A stretch of 64,000 nucleotides of DNA from Burkholderia pyrrocinia (GCF_001028665.1 NZ_CP011503.1:992001-1056000), one strand, 5' to 3'; counted from the first letter of the stretch, positions 49,532 to 58,477 are shown. The notes: generated by a model from the sequence alone, not told the origin. A program made the numbers and translations.

Positions 49532-50170
49532 TCAGCCCGCCTCGCGCGCCAGCGCACGCCGCGCAGCCGGCCGTTCGGCCTCGCGCTGCGCATGGGCCGT
49601 CCACGCGGGATACCGCGTCATGTCGAGTCCGATCGCGACACCCCAGCGATACAGCACGAACAGGAACGGATCGACGATCGAATGCGCGCCCGGTTCGGCC
49701 CACGTGCGGCCATCGGCGAGCGCGGCTTCGATCTTCCGGTTCGCTGCATCGATCGTGCCGCGCCCGTGCGTGCTGACCGCACCGTGCAGCGCCGGATCGT
49801 CGATGAAGCGGCCCGGCCGCCACAGCGCGCCGTAGCCGACGCCATGCACCCAGCCGACCAGCCAGGCGAGCCATTCGTGGCACCGCGCCTCGCGCAGCGG
49901 ATCGTCGAGCGGCAGCAATCGCGCGTCCGGATAACGGCGCGCGAGATACGTGAGGATCGCGGGCGTTTCGGTGAGCACGCGCGGCTCGCCCGGAATCGCG
50001 AGCACGGGCACGCGCGCCTTCGCGTTGATCGCGAGATAGCGCGCTTCGAGGTTCTGCTGTTTCTGCACGGAGACGATCTCGACGTCGAACGGCGCGCCGG
50101 TTTCCTCCAGCGCGATGTGAGCGGCAAGCGAGCAGGCGCCCGGCGAAAGATAGAGACGATATGCGTTCAT
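49532..50170 (-). CDS. Glutathione S-transferase family protein
   Basis: 212 residues. GST N-domain (MNAYRLYLSPGACSLAAHIALEETG: the active-site Ser/Cys region typical of beta/other bacterial GSTs), the NPN-like segment ARVPVLAIPG, and TETPAILTYLARRYP; the C-domain has HSIVDPFLFVLYRWG. Likely detoxification. Divergent from a LysR regulator gene, with a short symmetric site between them. Start at 50170 avoids the antisense tail upstream. Confidence 0.9.
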   Translation of the reverse strand: MNAYRLYLSPGACSLAAHIALEETGAPFDVEIVSVQKQQNLEARYLAINAKARVPVLAIPGEPRVLTETPAILTYLARRYPDARLLPLDDPLREARCHEWLAWLVGWVHGVGYGALWRPGRFIDDPALHGAVSTHGRGTIDAANRKIEAALADGRTWAEPGAHSIVDPFLFVLYRWGVAIGLDMTRYPAWTAHAQREAERPAARRALAREAG

Positions 50171-50261
50171 GATGATGTGGCCTGACGGGTCTGTTGAAGA
50201 CGGAACCGAGTGTAGGAACGCGTGCCCGGGCGCCGCAAACGATGAATTGTCGTGCTCGGGC

Positions 50262-50276
50262 ATTAGTGTTACTAAT
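50262..50276. promoter_or_regulatory. LysR-type binding site between GST and LysR genes
   Basis: ATTAGT-GTT-ACTAAT is a perfect 6-bp inverted repeat and fits the T-N11-A pattern of LysR boxes. It lies 6 bases upstream of the LysR start and about 90 bases upstream of the divergent GST gene. Confidence 0.6.
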
Positions 50277-50282
50277 ACCCGC

Positions 50283-51203
50283 ATGCGACGCATCCACCTC
50301 CCTCCGCTGCAGACGCTGCGCGCGTTCGAGACCGCCGTGCGGCTGCAGAGCTTCACGCGCGCGGCCGACGCACTCGCGCTCACGCAAGGCGCCGTCAGCC
50401 AGCACATCCGCACGCTCGAGGCGCAACTCGGCTATCCGCTCTTCACGCGCGAGCGCAACGGCGCGACACCGACGCACGCCGCGCACGCGCTCGCGCTGCA
50501 GGTGCGCCAGGGCCTGAGCGTGCTCGAACGCGCATTCGAGCCGGCACTCGCCGTGCGCAGCCGCCCGCGCATCTGCGACGTCACGCTGAACGTCAGCGTG
50601 CTGCCGAGCGTCGCCGAGCGCTGGCTCGCGCCGCGCCTGCCGCGCTTCACGGCCGCGCATCCGCACATCGCGATCACGCTGCACCCGGACGCGGCGCTCG
50701 CGCCGCTGCGCAAGCGCGACCGCATCGACGTCGCGCTGCGCTACGGGCCCGGCACGTGGCCGGGCGTCGTCGCGGAGAAACTGATGAACGAGACGATCTT
50801 TCCGGTCGCGAGCCCCGCGTACCGCAATCGCGACGGCGTCGCGCCACGCGCGCCGGGCGATCTCGTGCGGGCGACGCTGCTGCGCCATCCCGCGCAGCCG
50901 TGGGAACCGTGGTTCCAGGCCGCGCGGCTCGACCTCACCGAATCCGCGCGCGCGCCGCGCTTCACCGATGCGACCGCGCTGATCGACGCGACGCTGAAAG
51001 GGCGCGGCGTCGCACTCGCCCGCCGCTCGCTGATCGAGCCCGAACTCGCGGCCGGCACGCTCGTGCGCGTGTCGACGGTGCGCGTGACCGACGTGTATGC
51101 GCACTACGTCGTGTGGCGCCCCGGCCATCCGCACGAAGCGGCGATCCGCACCTGGCTCGACTGGCTGCGCAGCGAAGTGCGGCGCAGGACGCCGCGGCGC
51201 TGA
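50283..51203 (+). CDS. LysR family regulator (GcvA-like)
   Basis: 306 residues. HTH at about 4-64 (LPPLQTLRAFETAVRLQSFTRAADALALTQGAVSQHIRTLEAQLG) and the co-inducer domain (CDVTLNVSVLPSVAERWLAPRLPRFTAAHP) resemble the GcvA/AmpR subgroup. It probably controls the divergent GST gene and itself through the ATTAGT-type site. Start at 50283 is close to that site; longer frames are unlikely. Confidence 0.9.
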   Translation: MRRIHLPPLQTLRAFETAVRLQSFTRAADALALTQGAVSQHIRTLEAQLGYPLFTRERNGATPTHAAHALALQVRQGLSVLERAFEPALAVRSRPRICDVTLNVSVLPSVAERWLAPRLPRFTAAHPHIAITLHPDAALAPLRKRDRIDVALRYGPGTWPGVVAEKLMNETIFPVASPAYRNRDGVAPRAPGDLVRATLLRHPAQPWEPWFQAARLDLTESARAPRFTDATALIDATLKGRGVALARRSLIEPELAAGTLVRVSTVRVTDVYAHYVVWRPGHPHEAAIRTWLDWLRSEVRRRTPRR

Positions 51204-51382
51204 CAGGCGGCGGTCGGCAAGGGCCGCATACCGGCTGCATGCACGCACGCGCACGAAAGTAATTCGTTAGTTTGACGAGAGCATTTCGCGATCGCGCACC
51301 GGTCGCAAACGATTCACCGAAACGTCGCATCGCAACGGCATACTCGAAGACGTTTCCCGATCAGCCTGCCAGGAGAGAAGTC

Positions 51383-51667
51383 ATGCGTCGCGTTTCCGTC
51401 GTCGTCGTTCTTTGTGCCGCCGCTTTCGTCGCCGCCTGCAGCGACGACGCGCCGCACGACGCGCACGCGGCCGACGCCTCGCAACAGGCCGGCGCATCGA
51501 GCGGCTCGGCCAGCGCGTTCAACAGCGATGCCGCCGCGAACGGCGCCGCGTCCGATGCCGCTCCGCTCGCGCCGCCCGTCGTGCACTACCCGCCCGATGA
51601 CGACGACGACGCGAAGCCCGCGACGAACGCGGCCGCGTCGGCCACCGCTGCATCTTCGCCGAGCTGA
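51383..51667 (+). CDS. Small predicted lipoprotein
   Basis: 94 residues. Signal peptide with lipobox VAAC (about 16-19) and a low-complexity Ala/Ser/Asp mature part with a DDDDD run. No known family. AGGAGAG is 7 bases upstream. Likely anchored in the membrane; could be a spacer or stress-related lipoprotein. A 48-residue frame follows 44 bases downstream on the same strand. Confidence 0.75.
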   Translation: MRRVSVVVVLCAAAFVAACSDDAPHDAHAADASQQAGASSGSASAFNSDAAANGAASDAAPLAPPVVHYPPDDDDDAKPATNAAASATAASSPS

Positions 51668-51711
51668 TCGCGCCGCTCCCGTCCCCCGACCGCAGAACCG
51701 AGGTGGACAAC

Positions 51712-51858
51712 ATGCCGTCAGCGAGCCGCCATTGGTATGACGTGACGGTGAGCGACGGCGCGAACGGCACGTTCTCGCGCCGTTTCGCAGGCCACGTCGA
51801 GAACGGCCGGCCGAGCTATTCGGACCCGGCCGCGGTGCAGCCCGTCTCCGCGTCGTAA
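51712..51858 (+). CDS. Small hypothetical protein, 48 residues
   Basis: Starts MPSASRHWYDVTVSDGANG and continues with RRFAGHVENGRPSYSDP, a pattern of alternating strands not typical of chance frames. GAGGTGG lies 6 bases before the ATG, and codon use is like that of neighbours. It lies between the lipoprotein and a convergent hydrolase gene. No family is recognised. Confidence 0.55.
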   Translation: MPSASRHWYDVTVSDGANGTFSRRFAGHVENGRPSYSDPAAVQPVSAS

Positions 51859-51876
51859 CCGCAACGGCGCCGCCCG

Positions 51877-52500
51877 TCAGACCGCGTGCGCGAGCGCGCG
51901 ATCGACGAGCGCGGCGTCGAAGTCGTCGTCCGCATCGCGAAAGCGCAGCGGCGCCGCGCAATGGACGAGCGTGTCGACGAAGTACTTCGCGCGCGGCCAA
52001 GGCCCGAAGCCGGCCGCGGTATTGATGTGCCCGGCGTCGCCGAGGTTCACGAACGCGCTGCCCAGGCGCTGCGCGAGCGTGCGCGCATCGGCGAGCGGCA
52101 TCCACGGATCGGTCTCGCTGCCGATCACGATCGACGGCACCGCGAGCCGGCGCGCGTCGAACGGCCCGGCAAACGTGAATTTCGTCGGGCTGGCGGGCGC
52201 GACGAGCAGCACGCCCGCGACATCGCCCGCATGCGGCCACTGCGCGAGCGCATGCGCGGCCGCGAGGCAGCCGAAGCTGTGCGCGGCGAGCACGAACGGG
52301 CCGCGCTCGCGGTCGAGCAGCGCGCGCACGGACTGCGCCCAGCGCGCGAGATCGGGCGCGTCCCAGTCGTCCTGCTCGACGCGCAGCGCGCGCGGGAACT
52401 GCCGCTCGAGCCAGGTCTGCCAGTGAGCGCCTTCGCTGCCGTGCAGGCCCGGAACGGTGACGAGCCGCGGCGGCCACGCCGATTTGCTGCATGCGCGCAT
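51877..52500 (-). CDS. RBBP9/YdeN-type alpha/beta hydrolase
   Basis: 207 residues. Compact hydrolase fold with the family start LVTVPGLHGSEGAHWQTWLE, nucleophile Ser in AAHSFGCLA (about 93-101), Asp in GSETDPW, and His in LGDAGHIN. This RBBP9-like group acts as serine hydrolases of unknown substrate. Start at 52500 has GAGG upstream (spacing 6); the frame extends further only as Arg-rich sequence. Confidence 0.88.
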   Translation of the reverse strand: MRACSKSAWPPRLVTVPGLHGSEGAHWQTWLERQFPRALRVEQDDWDAPDLARWAQSVRALLDRERGPFVLAAHSFGCLAAAHALAQWPHAGDVAGVLLVAPASPTKFTFAGPFDARRLAVPSIVIGSETDPWMPLADARTLAQRLGSAFVNLGDAGHINTAAGFGPWPRAKYFVDTLVHCAAPLRFRDADDDFDAALVDRALAHAV

Positions 52501-52868
52501 GATTGCCTCGCTTGCGTGAAGACGAGTTTCGATTGTGGCGCGCGGCGCCCGGCGGCCGAACCAATATTTTGTGCTTTGCTTTTGCGCGGGTCGGCCGTCC
52601 GCCGGACGGCGACCCGGGGCCGGCTGCCTGGCGCTGGCGGCCCGGTGGCGACCTGCGCCGGGCGGCCGGCCCGCACGGCGGCGCAATATGCCGCGAAACC
52701 GTAGAATGTGGGCTTCCCGTCAGCTTCACACCGAACCGGACCGGGCGCCGACGCGCCGGGCCCGGCCGTCAGGAGACGCCCGATGTCCGCTACGCCCGCC
52801 GGCGCGCTGCGCCCGGCCCCTCTCGCCGTTCCCGTGACGAGCCTCGCCGGCGCGCGCGAAGTCATGCA
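52501..52868. other. Intergenic region with the ghrA leader
   Basis: 368 bases between the divergent hydrolase and ghrA genes. It contains TAGAAT at 52702-52707 as a possible -10 toward ghrA, a GC-rich inverted repeat around 52744-52760, and the 29-codon frame annotated separately. Confidence 0.5.
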
Positions 52869-52872
52869 ATGA
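52783..52872 (+). CDS. Possible 29-residue ORF overlapping the ghrA start
   Basis: ATG at 52783 has an excellent AGGAG 7 bases upstream and opens 29 codons (MSATPAGALRP...AREVMQ). Its stop overlaps the ghrA ATG as ATGA, so ghrA translation would be coupled to it. ghrA itself has no good ribosome-binding site, which supports the idea. The peptide is Ala/Pro/Val-rich without known homologues and may serve only as a translation leader. Confidence 0.5.
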   Translation: MSATPAGALRPAPLAVPVTSLAGAREVMQ

Positions 52873-53810
52873 AGATCCTGTTCTATTCCCCGCACCAGGA
52901 AGCCGGCGCGTGGCGCGACGAGATCGCGCACGCGCTGCCGGAAGCCGAACTACGTGCATGGCAACCGGGCGACACGGCCGCCGCCGACTACGCGCTCGTG
53001 TGGCGCGCGCCGCGCGAATTCTTCGCGCCGCGCGACGGCCTGCGCGCGATCTTCAACCTCGGCGCGGGCGTCGACGCGCTGCTCGCGCTCGACCGCGCGC
53101 ATCCGGGCACGCTGCCCGCGCACGTGCCGCTCGTGCGGCTCGAGGATTCGGGCATGGCGCAGCAGATGGTCGAATACGTGACGCACGCGGTGCTGCGCTA
53201 CCTGCGCCGTTTCGACGAATACGACGTGCAGCAGCGCGAGCGCCGCTGGCAGCCGCTCGAACCGCATCCGCGCGCAACGTTCACCGTCGCCGTGCTCGGC
53301 CTCGGCGTGCTCGGCGCGCAGGTTGCGCTCGCGCTCGCCGCGCTCGGCCTGCCCGTGCGCGGCTACAGCCGCAGCGCGAAGCAGCTCGACGGCATCGCGA
53401 CCTTCGCCGGCGACGGCGCGTTCGACGCGTGCATCGACGGCGCGAAGGTGCTCGTCAACCTGCTGCCGAGCACGCCCGACACCGACGGCATCCTGTCGTC
53501 GCGAACGTTCGCGCGGCTCGCGCCCGGCGCGTACGTCGTCAACGTCGCGCGCGGCGCGCATCTCGTCGAGGCCGACCTGCTCGACGCGCTCGCGAGCGGC
53601 CGGATCGCCGCGGCGACACTCGACGTGTTCCAGCACGAACCGCTGCCGGACGACCATCCGTTCTGGCGCGCACCGCGCATCACGATCACGCCGCACAGCT
53701 CGGCCGAAACGCTGCGCGCGGAGGCCGTCGAGCAGATCGCCGGCAAGATCCGCGCGTTCGAGCGCGGCGAGCCCGTCGGCGGCATCGTCGACTACGCGCG
53801 CGGCTACTGA
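52869..53810 (+). CDS. ghrA: Glyoxylate/hydroxypyruvate reductase A
   Basis: 313 residues of the D-2-hydroxyacid dehydrogenase family. NAD(P)-binding GLGVLGAQ (about 144), the catalytic Arg in NVARGAHLVE (about 227), Glu in VFQHEPLP and His in TPHSSAET (about 278) follow the GhrA pattern, which lacks the usual long N-terminal domain. It reduces glyoxylate and hydroxypyruvate with NADPH. The start overlaps an upstream 29-codon frame (ATGA). HMG-CoA lyase follows 39 bases downstream. Confidence 0.93.
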   Translation: MKILFYSPHQEAGAWRDEIAHALPEAELRAWQPGDTAAADYALVWRAPREFFAPRDGLRAIFNLGAGVDALLALDRAHPGTLPAHVPLVRLEDSGMAQQMVEYVTHAVLRYLRRFDEYDVQQRERRWQPLEPHPRATFTVAVLGLGVLGAQVALALAALGLPVRGYSRSAKQLDGIATFAGDGAFDACIDGAKVLVNLLPSTPDTDGILSSRTFARLAPGAYVVNVARGAHLVEADLLDALASGRIAAATLDVFQHEPLPDDHPFWRAPRITITPHSSAETLRAEAVEQIAGKIRAFERGEPVGGIVDYARGY

Positions 53811-53849
53811 ATTCCGCCCTACACAGATACCAGGAACCAGGAGACAACA

Positions 53850-54782
53850 ATGACGTTCCCCACCGCCGTCAAGATCGTCGAAGTCGGCCCGCGCGACGGG
53901 CTGCAGAACGAGAAGACCTTCGTGCCGACCGACGTGAAGATCGCGCTCGTCGACCGGCTGTCGCGCGCCGGCTTCCGCAACATCGAGGCCGCGTCGTTCG
54001 TGTCGCCGAAATGGGTGCCGCAGATGGCCGACGGCGCCGACGTGATGGCCGGCATCGAGCGCCGCGCGGGCACCGTGTACTCGGTGCTCACGCCGAACCT
54101 GAAGGGCTTCGAGAACGCGCTCGCCGCGCGCGCCGACGAAGTCGTGATCTTCGGCGCGGCGAGCGAGGCATTCTCGCAGCGGAACATCAACTGCAGCATC
54201 GCCGAGAGCATTGCGCGCTTCGAGCCGGTCGCGAAGGCCGCGAAGGATGCGGGCCTGCGGCTGCGCGGCAGCGTGTCGTGCACGCTCGGCTGCCCATACC
54301 AGGGCGAGGTGCCGGTCGCGTCGGTCGTCGACGTCGTCGAACGCTTCGCGGCGCTCGGCTGCGACGAAATCGACATCGCCGATACGATCGGCGTCGGCAC
54401 GCCGAAGCGCACGCGCGAAGTGCTCGCGGCCGTCACGCGCGTGTTCCCGCGCGAACGCGTGTCGGGCCACTTCCACGACACCTATGGCCAGGCGCTCGCG
54501 AACATCTACGCGGCGCTGTTCGAAGGGATCGAGATCTTCCACGCGTCGGTCGCGGGCCTCGGCGGCTGCCCGTACGCGAAGGGCGCGACCGGCAACGTCG
54601 CGACCGAAGACGTGCTGTACCTGATGCAGGGCCTCGGCATCGACACCGGCGTCGATCTCGCACAGGTGGTCGCCGCCGGCGACTTCATCTCGAACGCGAT
54701 CGGCCGCACGAACGTGTCGCGCGCCGGTCGCGCGCTGCTCGCCAAGGCGCAGAGCGCGGACGACGCCGCGACCTGCGTCTGA
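53850..54782 (+). CDS. Hydroxymethylglutaryl-CoA lyase
   Basis: 310 residues. DRE-TIM metallolyase with the start motif EVGPRDGLQNE (about 10-20) and the signature GGCPYAKGATGNVATED (about 236-252) including the catalytic Cys. It cleaves HMG-CoA to acetyl-CoA and acetoacetate, the last step of leucine degradation. The leucine pathway genes (liu) are not in the window. Likely in one unit with ghrA and the YbaK-like gene. Confidence 0.95.
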   Translation: MTFPTAVKIVEVGPRDGLQNEKTFVPTDVKIALVDRLSRAGFRNIEAASFVSPKWVPQMADGADVMAGIERRAGTVYSVLTPNLKGFENALAARADEVVIFGAASEAFSQRNINCSIAESIARFEPVAKAAKDAGLRLRGSVSCTLGCPYQGEVPVASVVDVVERFAALGCDEIDIADTIGVGTPKRTREVLAAVTRVFPRERVSGHFHDTYGQALANIYAALFEGIEIFHASVAGLGGCPYAKGATGNVATEDVLYLMQGLGIDTGVDLAQVVAAGDFISNAIGRTNVSRAGRALLAKAQSADDAATCV

Positions 54783-54808
54783 CCCCGGCATTCCATGGAT
54801 TCCTCAAT

Positions 54809-55315
54809 ATGACGACACCAGCTTCATTCGATTCCCTCCCCGACTCCGCGCGACGCGTCGCGCTGCTGCTGCGCGAGCGCGGCCATGCAAAAGGCATCGT
54901 GATGCTCGCCGACACCGGCAAGACGTCGGCCGAGGCGGCAGCCGGGCTCGGCTGCTCGGTCGCGCAGATCGCGAAGTCGATCCTGTTTCGCCGGGAGTCG
55001 GACGGCGCGCCCGTGCTCGTGGTCGCGAGCGGCGTCAACCGCGTCGACGAGAAGAAGGTTGCCGCGCAGGTCGGCGCGGTAGGCCGCGCGGACGCGAAGT
55101 TCGTGCGCGACAACACCGGCTATGCGATCGGCGGCGTCTGCCCGATCGGTCATCTCGTCGAACCCGTCACGCTGATCGACGCCGACTTGCTCGAGCTCGA
55201 CAGCCTGTGGGCGGCCGCCGGCCATCCGCACGCGGTGTTCAACCTGTCGCCGCACGAACTCGTGTCGCTGACCGGCGCGCCGGTCGCGGACGTCGCATTG
55301 AGGGGCAACGCATGA
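54809..55315 (+). CDS. YbaK/EbsC family protein (aminoacyl-tRNA deacylase-like)
   Basis: 168 residues. The YbaK fold with conserved Lys in AKSILFR (about 51), GVNRVDEKKVA and GYAIGGVCPIGH (about 98-109). Members hydrolyse mischarged Cys- or Ala-tRNA; specificity is not resolved here. Its stop overlaps the next start (ATGA), so it is coupled with the DUF1289 gene. Position after HMG-CoA lyase suggests the same transcript. Confidence 0.9.
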   Translation: MTTPASFDSLPDSARRVALLLRERGHAKGIVMLADTGKTSAEAAAGLGCSVAQIAKSILFRRESDGAPVLVVASGVNRVDEKKVAAQVGAVGRADAKFVRDNTGYAIGGVCPIGHLVEPVTLIDADLLELDSLWAAAGHPHAVFNLSPHELVSLTGAPVADVALRGNA

Positions 55316-55518
55316 GCGACGTGCCGGTACCGGTCGGCACGGTCGCATCGCCGTGCACGGACGTCTGCAGGATCGATCCGCGCACCGACTGGTGCGCGGG
55401 CTGCCTGCGCACGCGCGACGAAATCAAGGGGTGGCGAGCGTCGGACGACGACGCGAGGCGCGCGCTGCTCGCGCGGCTCGATGCGCGGCGGCGCATGCTC
55501 GCCGGGAGCGGCACATAA
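55312..55518 (+). CDS. DUF1289 family Cys-rich small protein
   Basis: 68 residues with the DUF1289 motif SPCTDVCRIDPRTDWCAGCLRTRDEI; four cysteines may bind an iron-sulfur cluster or zinc. Start at 55312 overlaps the upstream stop by four bases (ATGA). Function unknown. The stop sits at a terminator-like hairpin. Confidence 0.9.
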   Translation: MSDVPVPVGTVASPCTDVCRIDPRTDWCAGCLRTRDEIKGWRASDDDARRALLARLDARRRMLAGSGT

Positions 55519-55550
55519 AAAAAAGCCGTTCAGCCTCACGGGCGAACGGC
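55517..55550 (-). terminator. Terminator, oriented for the minus strand
   Basis: GCCGTTC (55525-55531) pairs with GAACGGC (55544-55550); the run of A at 55517-55524 becomes a U-run only on the minus strand. It is placed to stop leftward transcription from the EamA transporter. There is no T-run for the plus-strand genes. Confidence 0.7.
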
Positions 55551-55761
55551 GTCGAGATCGGAATCCTGTGAACGTGATCAACGTCACAGCCCGCATCATA
55601 CGAGCGACGCGGCCGCATTGCATCGGGTGTTTCCCTACAACTTCTTGCAGCGTCTTTCGCGCGTGCGGGCAGGCGCTTTTCGAGCGCCATCCGCGCTCCC
55701 GAAATCCGTACCCGGCGAGCCGGGGCGGCACCGCGTCGCGGCGCCGAATCGTACGATCGTT

Positions 55762-56664
55762 TCAGTTGCCGACCGCCGCGCGACGCGCGGGCACGATGCG
55801 CCAGCCGAGATTCACGCCGGCCGCCGCGAGCAGGATCAGCAGCGCGCCGAACACCTGCGTCCACGCGAGCGTCTGCCCGAACGCAACACGATCGACGATG
55901 ATCGCGACGACCGGATAGACGAACGACAGCGCGCCGGTCATCGCGGTCGGCAGCTTCTGGATCGCACCGTACAGCAGCACGTACATCAGGCCCGTGTTCA
56001 CGACGCCGAGCACGACGAGATCGAGCCATTGCCCGGCAGTCGCGGGCAGCGTATCGAAGTGCGCGAACGGCGCGAGCAGCACGATGCCGAGGCCGGCCTG
56101 CAGCAGTGCGAGCAGATGCGGCGGCGTGCCCTTCAGGTGCTTCGTGACGATCGACGAGATCGCATACAGGAATGCCGCGCCGAGCGACAGCGCGACGCCT
56201 TCCAGATATTCGCCCGGCACCGCGAGCACGGCCGGCTCGACGCGCACCACGAAGACAAGCCCGGCGAACGCGAGCGCGAGCCACGCGACCGTCGACGCGG
56301 TGACCCGTTCGCGGAACACGATGGCGCCGAGCGCGACGAGCATGAACGGCTGCGTGTTGTAGACGGCGGTCGCCATCGAGATCGACGCGCGCGAATAGGC
56401 GGCGAACAGCAGCAGCCAGTTCGCGACGATCGCGACGCTGCCGAGCGTCGCGAGCGCGAGCATCCGCGGCGAGAACAGCGAGCGGCGCAGGAAGCCGAAC
56501 GCCGCGCAGACGATCGCGAGCGTCGCGGCGCCGAACAGGCAGCGGAAGAACACGACGTTCGTCAGCGGCTGCTGCGACGACATCACGAGCCAGCCGATCG
56601 TGCCGGACATCAGCATCGCGACGACCATCTCGGCGGCGCCGCGGCGAATTTCATTCGAAGCCAT
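55762..56664 (-). CDS. EamA/DMT family transporter
   Basis: 300 residues with about ten membrane helices in two EamA repeats (RGAAEMVVAMLMSGTIGWLVM at the start; VAWLALAFAGLVFVVRVEPAV in the middle). The family exports metabolites or amino acids; no substrate can be named. It is divergent from an Lrp-type regulator, which is a common arrangement for amino-acid exporters and suggests that the regulator controls it. Confidence 0.9.
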   Translation of the reverse strand: MASNEIRRGAAEMVVAMLMSGTIGWLVMSSQQPLTNVVFFRCLFGAATLAIVCAAFGFLRRSLFSPRMLALATLGSVAIVANWLLLFAAYSRASISMATAVYNTQPFMLVALGAIVFRERVTASTVAWLALAFAGLVFVVRVEPAVLAVPGEYLEGVALSLGAAFLYAISSIVTKHLKGTPPHLLALLQAGLGIVLLAPFAHFDTLPATAGQWLDLVVLGVVNTGLMYVLLYGAIQKLPTAMTGALSFVYPVVAIIVDRVAFGQTLAWTQVFGALLILLAAAGVNLGWRIVPARRAAVGN

Positions 56665-56708
56665 CTTGAACTCCGTTGATGAGAGTGGATGACTTCGATT
56701 CTAGAAAC

Positions 56709-56769
56709 TTGCTTTCGCCGCAACCACGGCTAAACTGAAGCGAATCAGCCGATTTACCTTCGAAAGCAA
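56709..56769. promoter_or_regulatory. Paired inverted repeat between the exporter and the Lrp regulator
   Basis: TTGCTTTCG (56709-56717) and CGAAAGCAA (56761-56769) form a perfect 9-bp inverted repeat, spaced 52 bases centre to centre (about five helical turns). The Lrp/AsnC start is at 56777. It may be a two-site operator for that regulator. Confidence 0.5.
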
Positions 56770-56776
56770 AGCGATC

Positions 56777-57268
56777 ATGCCGAAACGCCTTTCCCCACCC
56801 GCCGTTGCGTCGCTCGACGCGACCGACCGCGCGATCCTCGCGGCGCTGGCCGACGACGCGCGCATCGCGACCAGCGAACTCGCGCGGCAGATCGGGCTGT
56901 CGGCGCCCGCGACCGCCGACCGCGTGCGGCGGCTCGAGGCGCAAGGCGTGATCGCCGCGTTCACGGTCGAGCTCGATCCGCGCGCGCTCGGCTACACGCT
57001 GCAGGCGATCGTCCGCGTGAAGCCGCTGCCCGGCCAGTTGCATCTGGTCGAGGAGTTGCTGCGGCGGATTCCCGAATTCGTCGAATGCGACAAGGTGACC
57101 GGCGAAGACTGCTTCATCTGCCGGCTCTACCTGCGCACGATCGAGCACCTCGACGACATCCTGTCGAAGGTGACGGAGCGCGCGGAAACGAGCACCGCGA
57201 TCGTGAAATCGACGCCCGTGCCGCGCCGGCTGCCGCCGCTCGTCGAGGACGACAACGCGCACCGCTGA
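56777..57268 (+). CDS. Lrp/AsnC family regulator
   Basis: 163 residues: HTH (about 13-60; LDATDRAILAALADDARIATSELARQIGLSAPATADRVRRLE) and RAM domain (VIAAFTVELDPRALGYTLQAIVRVK...). It likely responds to an amino acid and controls the divergent EamA transporter. An inverted repeat between the two starts is the likely binding site. Confidence 0.93.
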   Translation: MPKRLSPPAVASLDATDRAILAALADDARIATSELARQIGLSAPATADRVRRLEAQGVIAAFTVELDPRALGYTLQAIVRVKPLPGQLHLVEELLRRIPEFVECDKVTGEDCFICRLYLRTIEHLDDILSKVTERAETSTAIVKSTPVPRRLPPLVEDDNAHR

Positions 57269-57298
57269 GCGGACGGCCCGCGCCGCCCGCTCACGTCC

Positions 57299-58195
57299 TT
57301 ATGCGGCCGGGTCGCGCGCTTCGAAGAACGCGAGCAGTTCGTCGATCAGCGCGACGGGCGCCTCTTCCGGAATGTAGTGCCCGCATTCGAGCGCGCGGCC
57401 GCTGACGTCGCGTGCGACGCGGCGCCACTCGTCGAGCGGATCGAAGCAGCGCCCGACGATCCCGTGTTCGCCCCACAGCACGCGCAGCGGACACGCGACC
57501 TTGTTGCCGCGCTCGAGATCCGCACGGTCGTGCTCGAGGTCGATCGTCGCCGATGCGCGGTAGTCCTCGCACATCGCGTGCACGGCGCCCGGCTGCGCGA
57601 GCGCCGCACGGTACGCGTCGAGCGCTTCCGGCGCGAACGGCGCGAGCCCGGCGGACCGGTTGCCCATCACGCGCTCGATGTACGCATCGGTATGCGCGCC
57701 GATCAGCGTCTCGGGCAGCGGCTCCGGCTGGATCAGGAAGAACCAGTGGAAATACGCGGTCGCGAACGCGCGATCGGTCTTTTCGTACATCGCGAGCGTC
57801 GGCGCGATGTCGAGCAGCATCATCCGCTCGACGGCATCCGCGTGATCGAGCGCGAGCCGGTGCGCGACACGCGCGCCGCGATCGTGCGCGCACACATGGA
57901 AGTGCTCGAAACCGAAATGCCGCATCACGGCGACCTGGTCGGCCGCCATCGCCCGTTTCGAATACGGCACGTGCTGCGCGTCGCTCGGCGGCCGGCCCGA
58001 TGCGCCGTATCCGCGCAGGTCGGTGGCGATCACCGTGAAGTGATTCGCGAGCGTCGCGGCAACGCGATGCCAGATCATGTGGGTTTGCGGATGCCCGTGC
58101 AGCAACAGAAGCGGCGGGCCCGCGCCTCCTTTGACACCGAAGATGTCGGTGTCCTGCACCGTCACGCGAAACGGTGCAAACGCCTCAAACGACAT
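57299..58195 (-). CDS. Haloacetate dehalogenase-like alpha/beta hydrolase
   Basis: 298 residues. The hydrolase fold has the halide/fluoroacetate dehalogenase signature: HGHPQ (33-37), nucleophile D105 in HDRGAR with R106 and R109, a HW pair in AYFHWFFLIQP (about 149-159), and a His near the end (LECGHYIPEE). These match the fluoroacetate dehalogenase pattern known from Burkholderia. It could dehalogenate haloacetates or hydrolyse a related substrate. It is divergent from the flavin-dependent monooxygenase gene. Confidence 0.85.
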   Translation of the reverse strand: MSFEAFAPFRVTVQDTDIFGVKGGAGPPLLLLHGHPQTHMIWHRVAATLANHFTVIATDLRGYGASGRPPSDAQHVPYSKRAMAADQVAVMRHFGFEHFHVCAHDRGARVAHRLALDHADAVERMMLLDIAPTLAMYEKTDRAFATAYFHWFFLIQPEPLPETLIGAHTDAYIERVMGNRSAGLAPFAPEALDAYRAALAQPGAVHAMCEDYRASATIDLEHDRADLERGNKVACPLRVLWGEHGIVGRCFDPLDEWRRVARDVSGRALECGHYIPEEAPVALIDELLAFFEARDPAA

Positions 58196-58477
58196 GGTTT
58201 ATTTCTCGTTGGTTTGTTATGGCGGCTATTTTAGGAGCGCTCGCGCGTCTGCACAGCGGGGCAACAGCCAGAATCCGTAGAAAGAGAACACTCACTCGAT
58301 TGCCGCCACACCGCGCATTTTGTTAAGCTCGCGTAGAATCGCACGACCGTTCGTATTAATCTCGACGAACGACTGTGTCCGCAGCTACACTCGAATCACC
58401 GTTCGACCGCAAAGCATGGTGTCGGTATCGGCGCGACTGCGCCGGCACCGGCCCTCCCTGGAGACTGGAGACATCAC

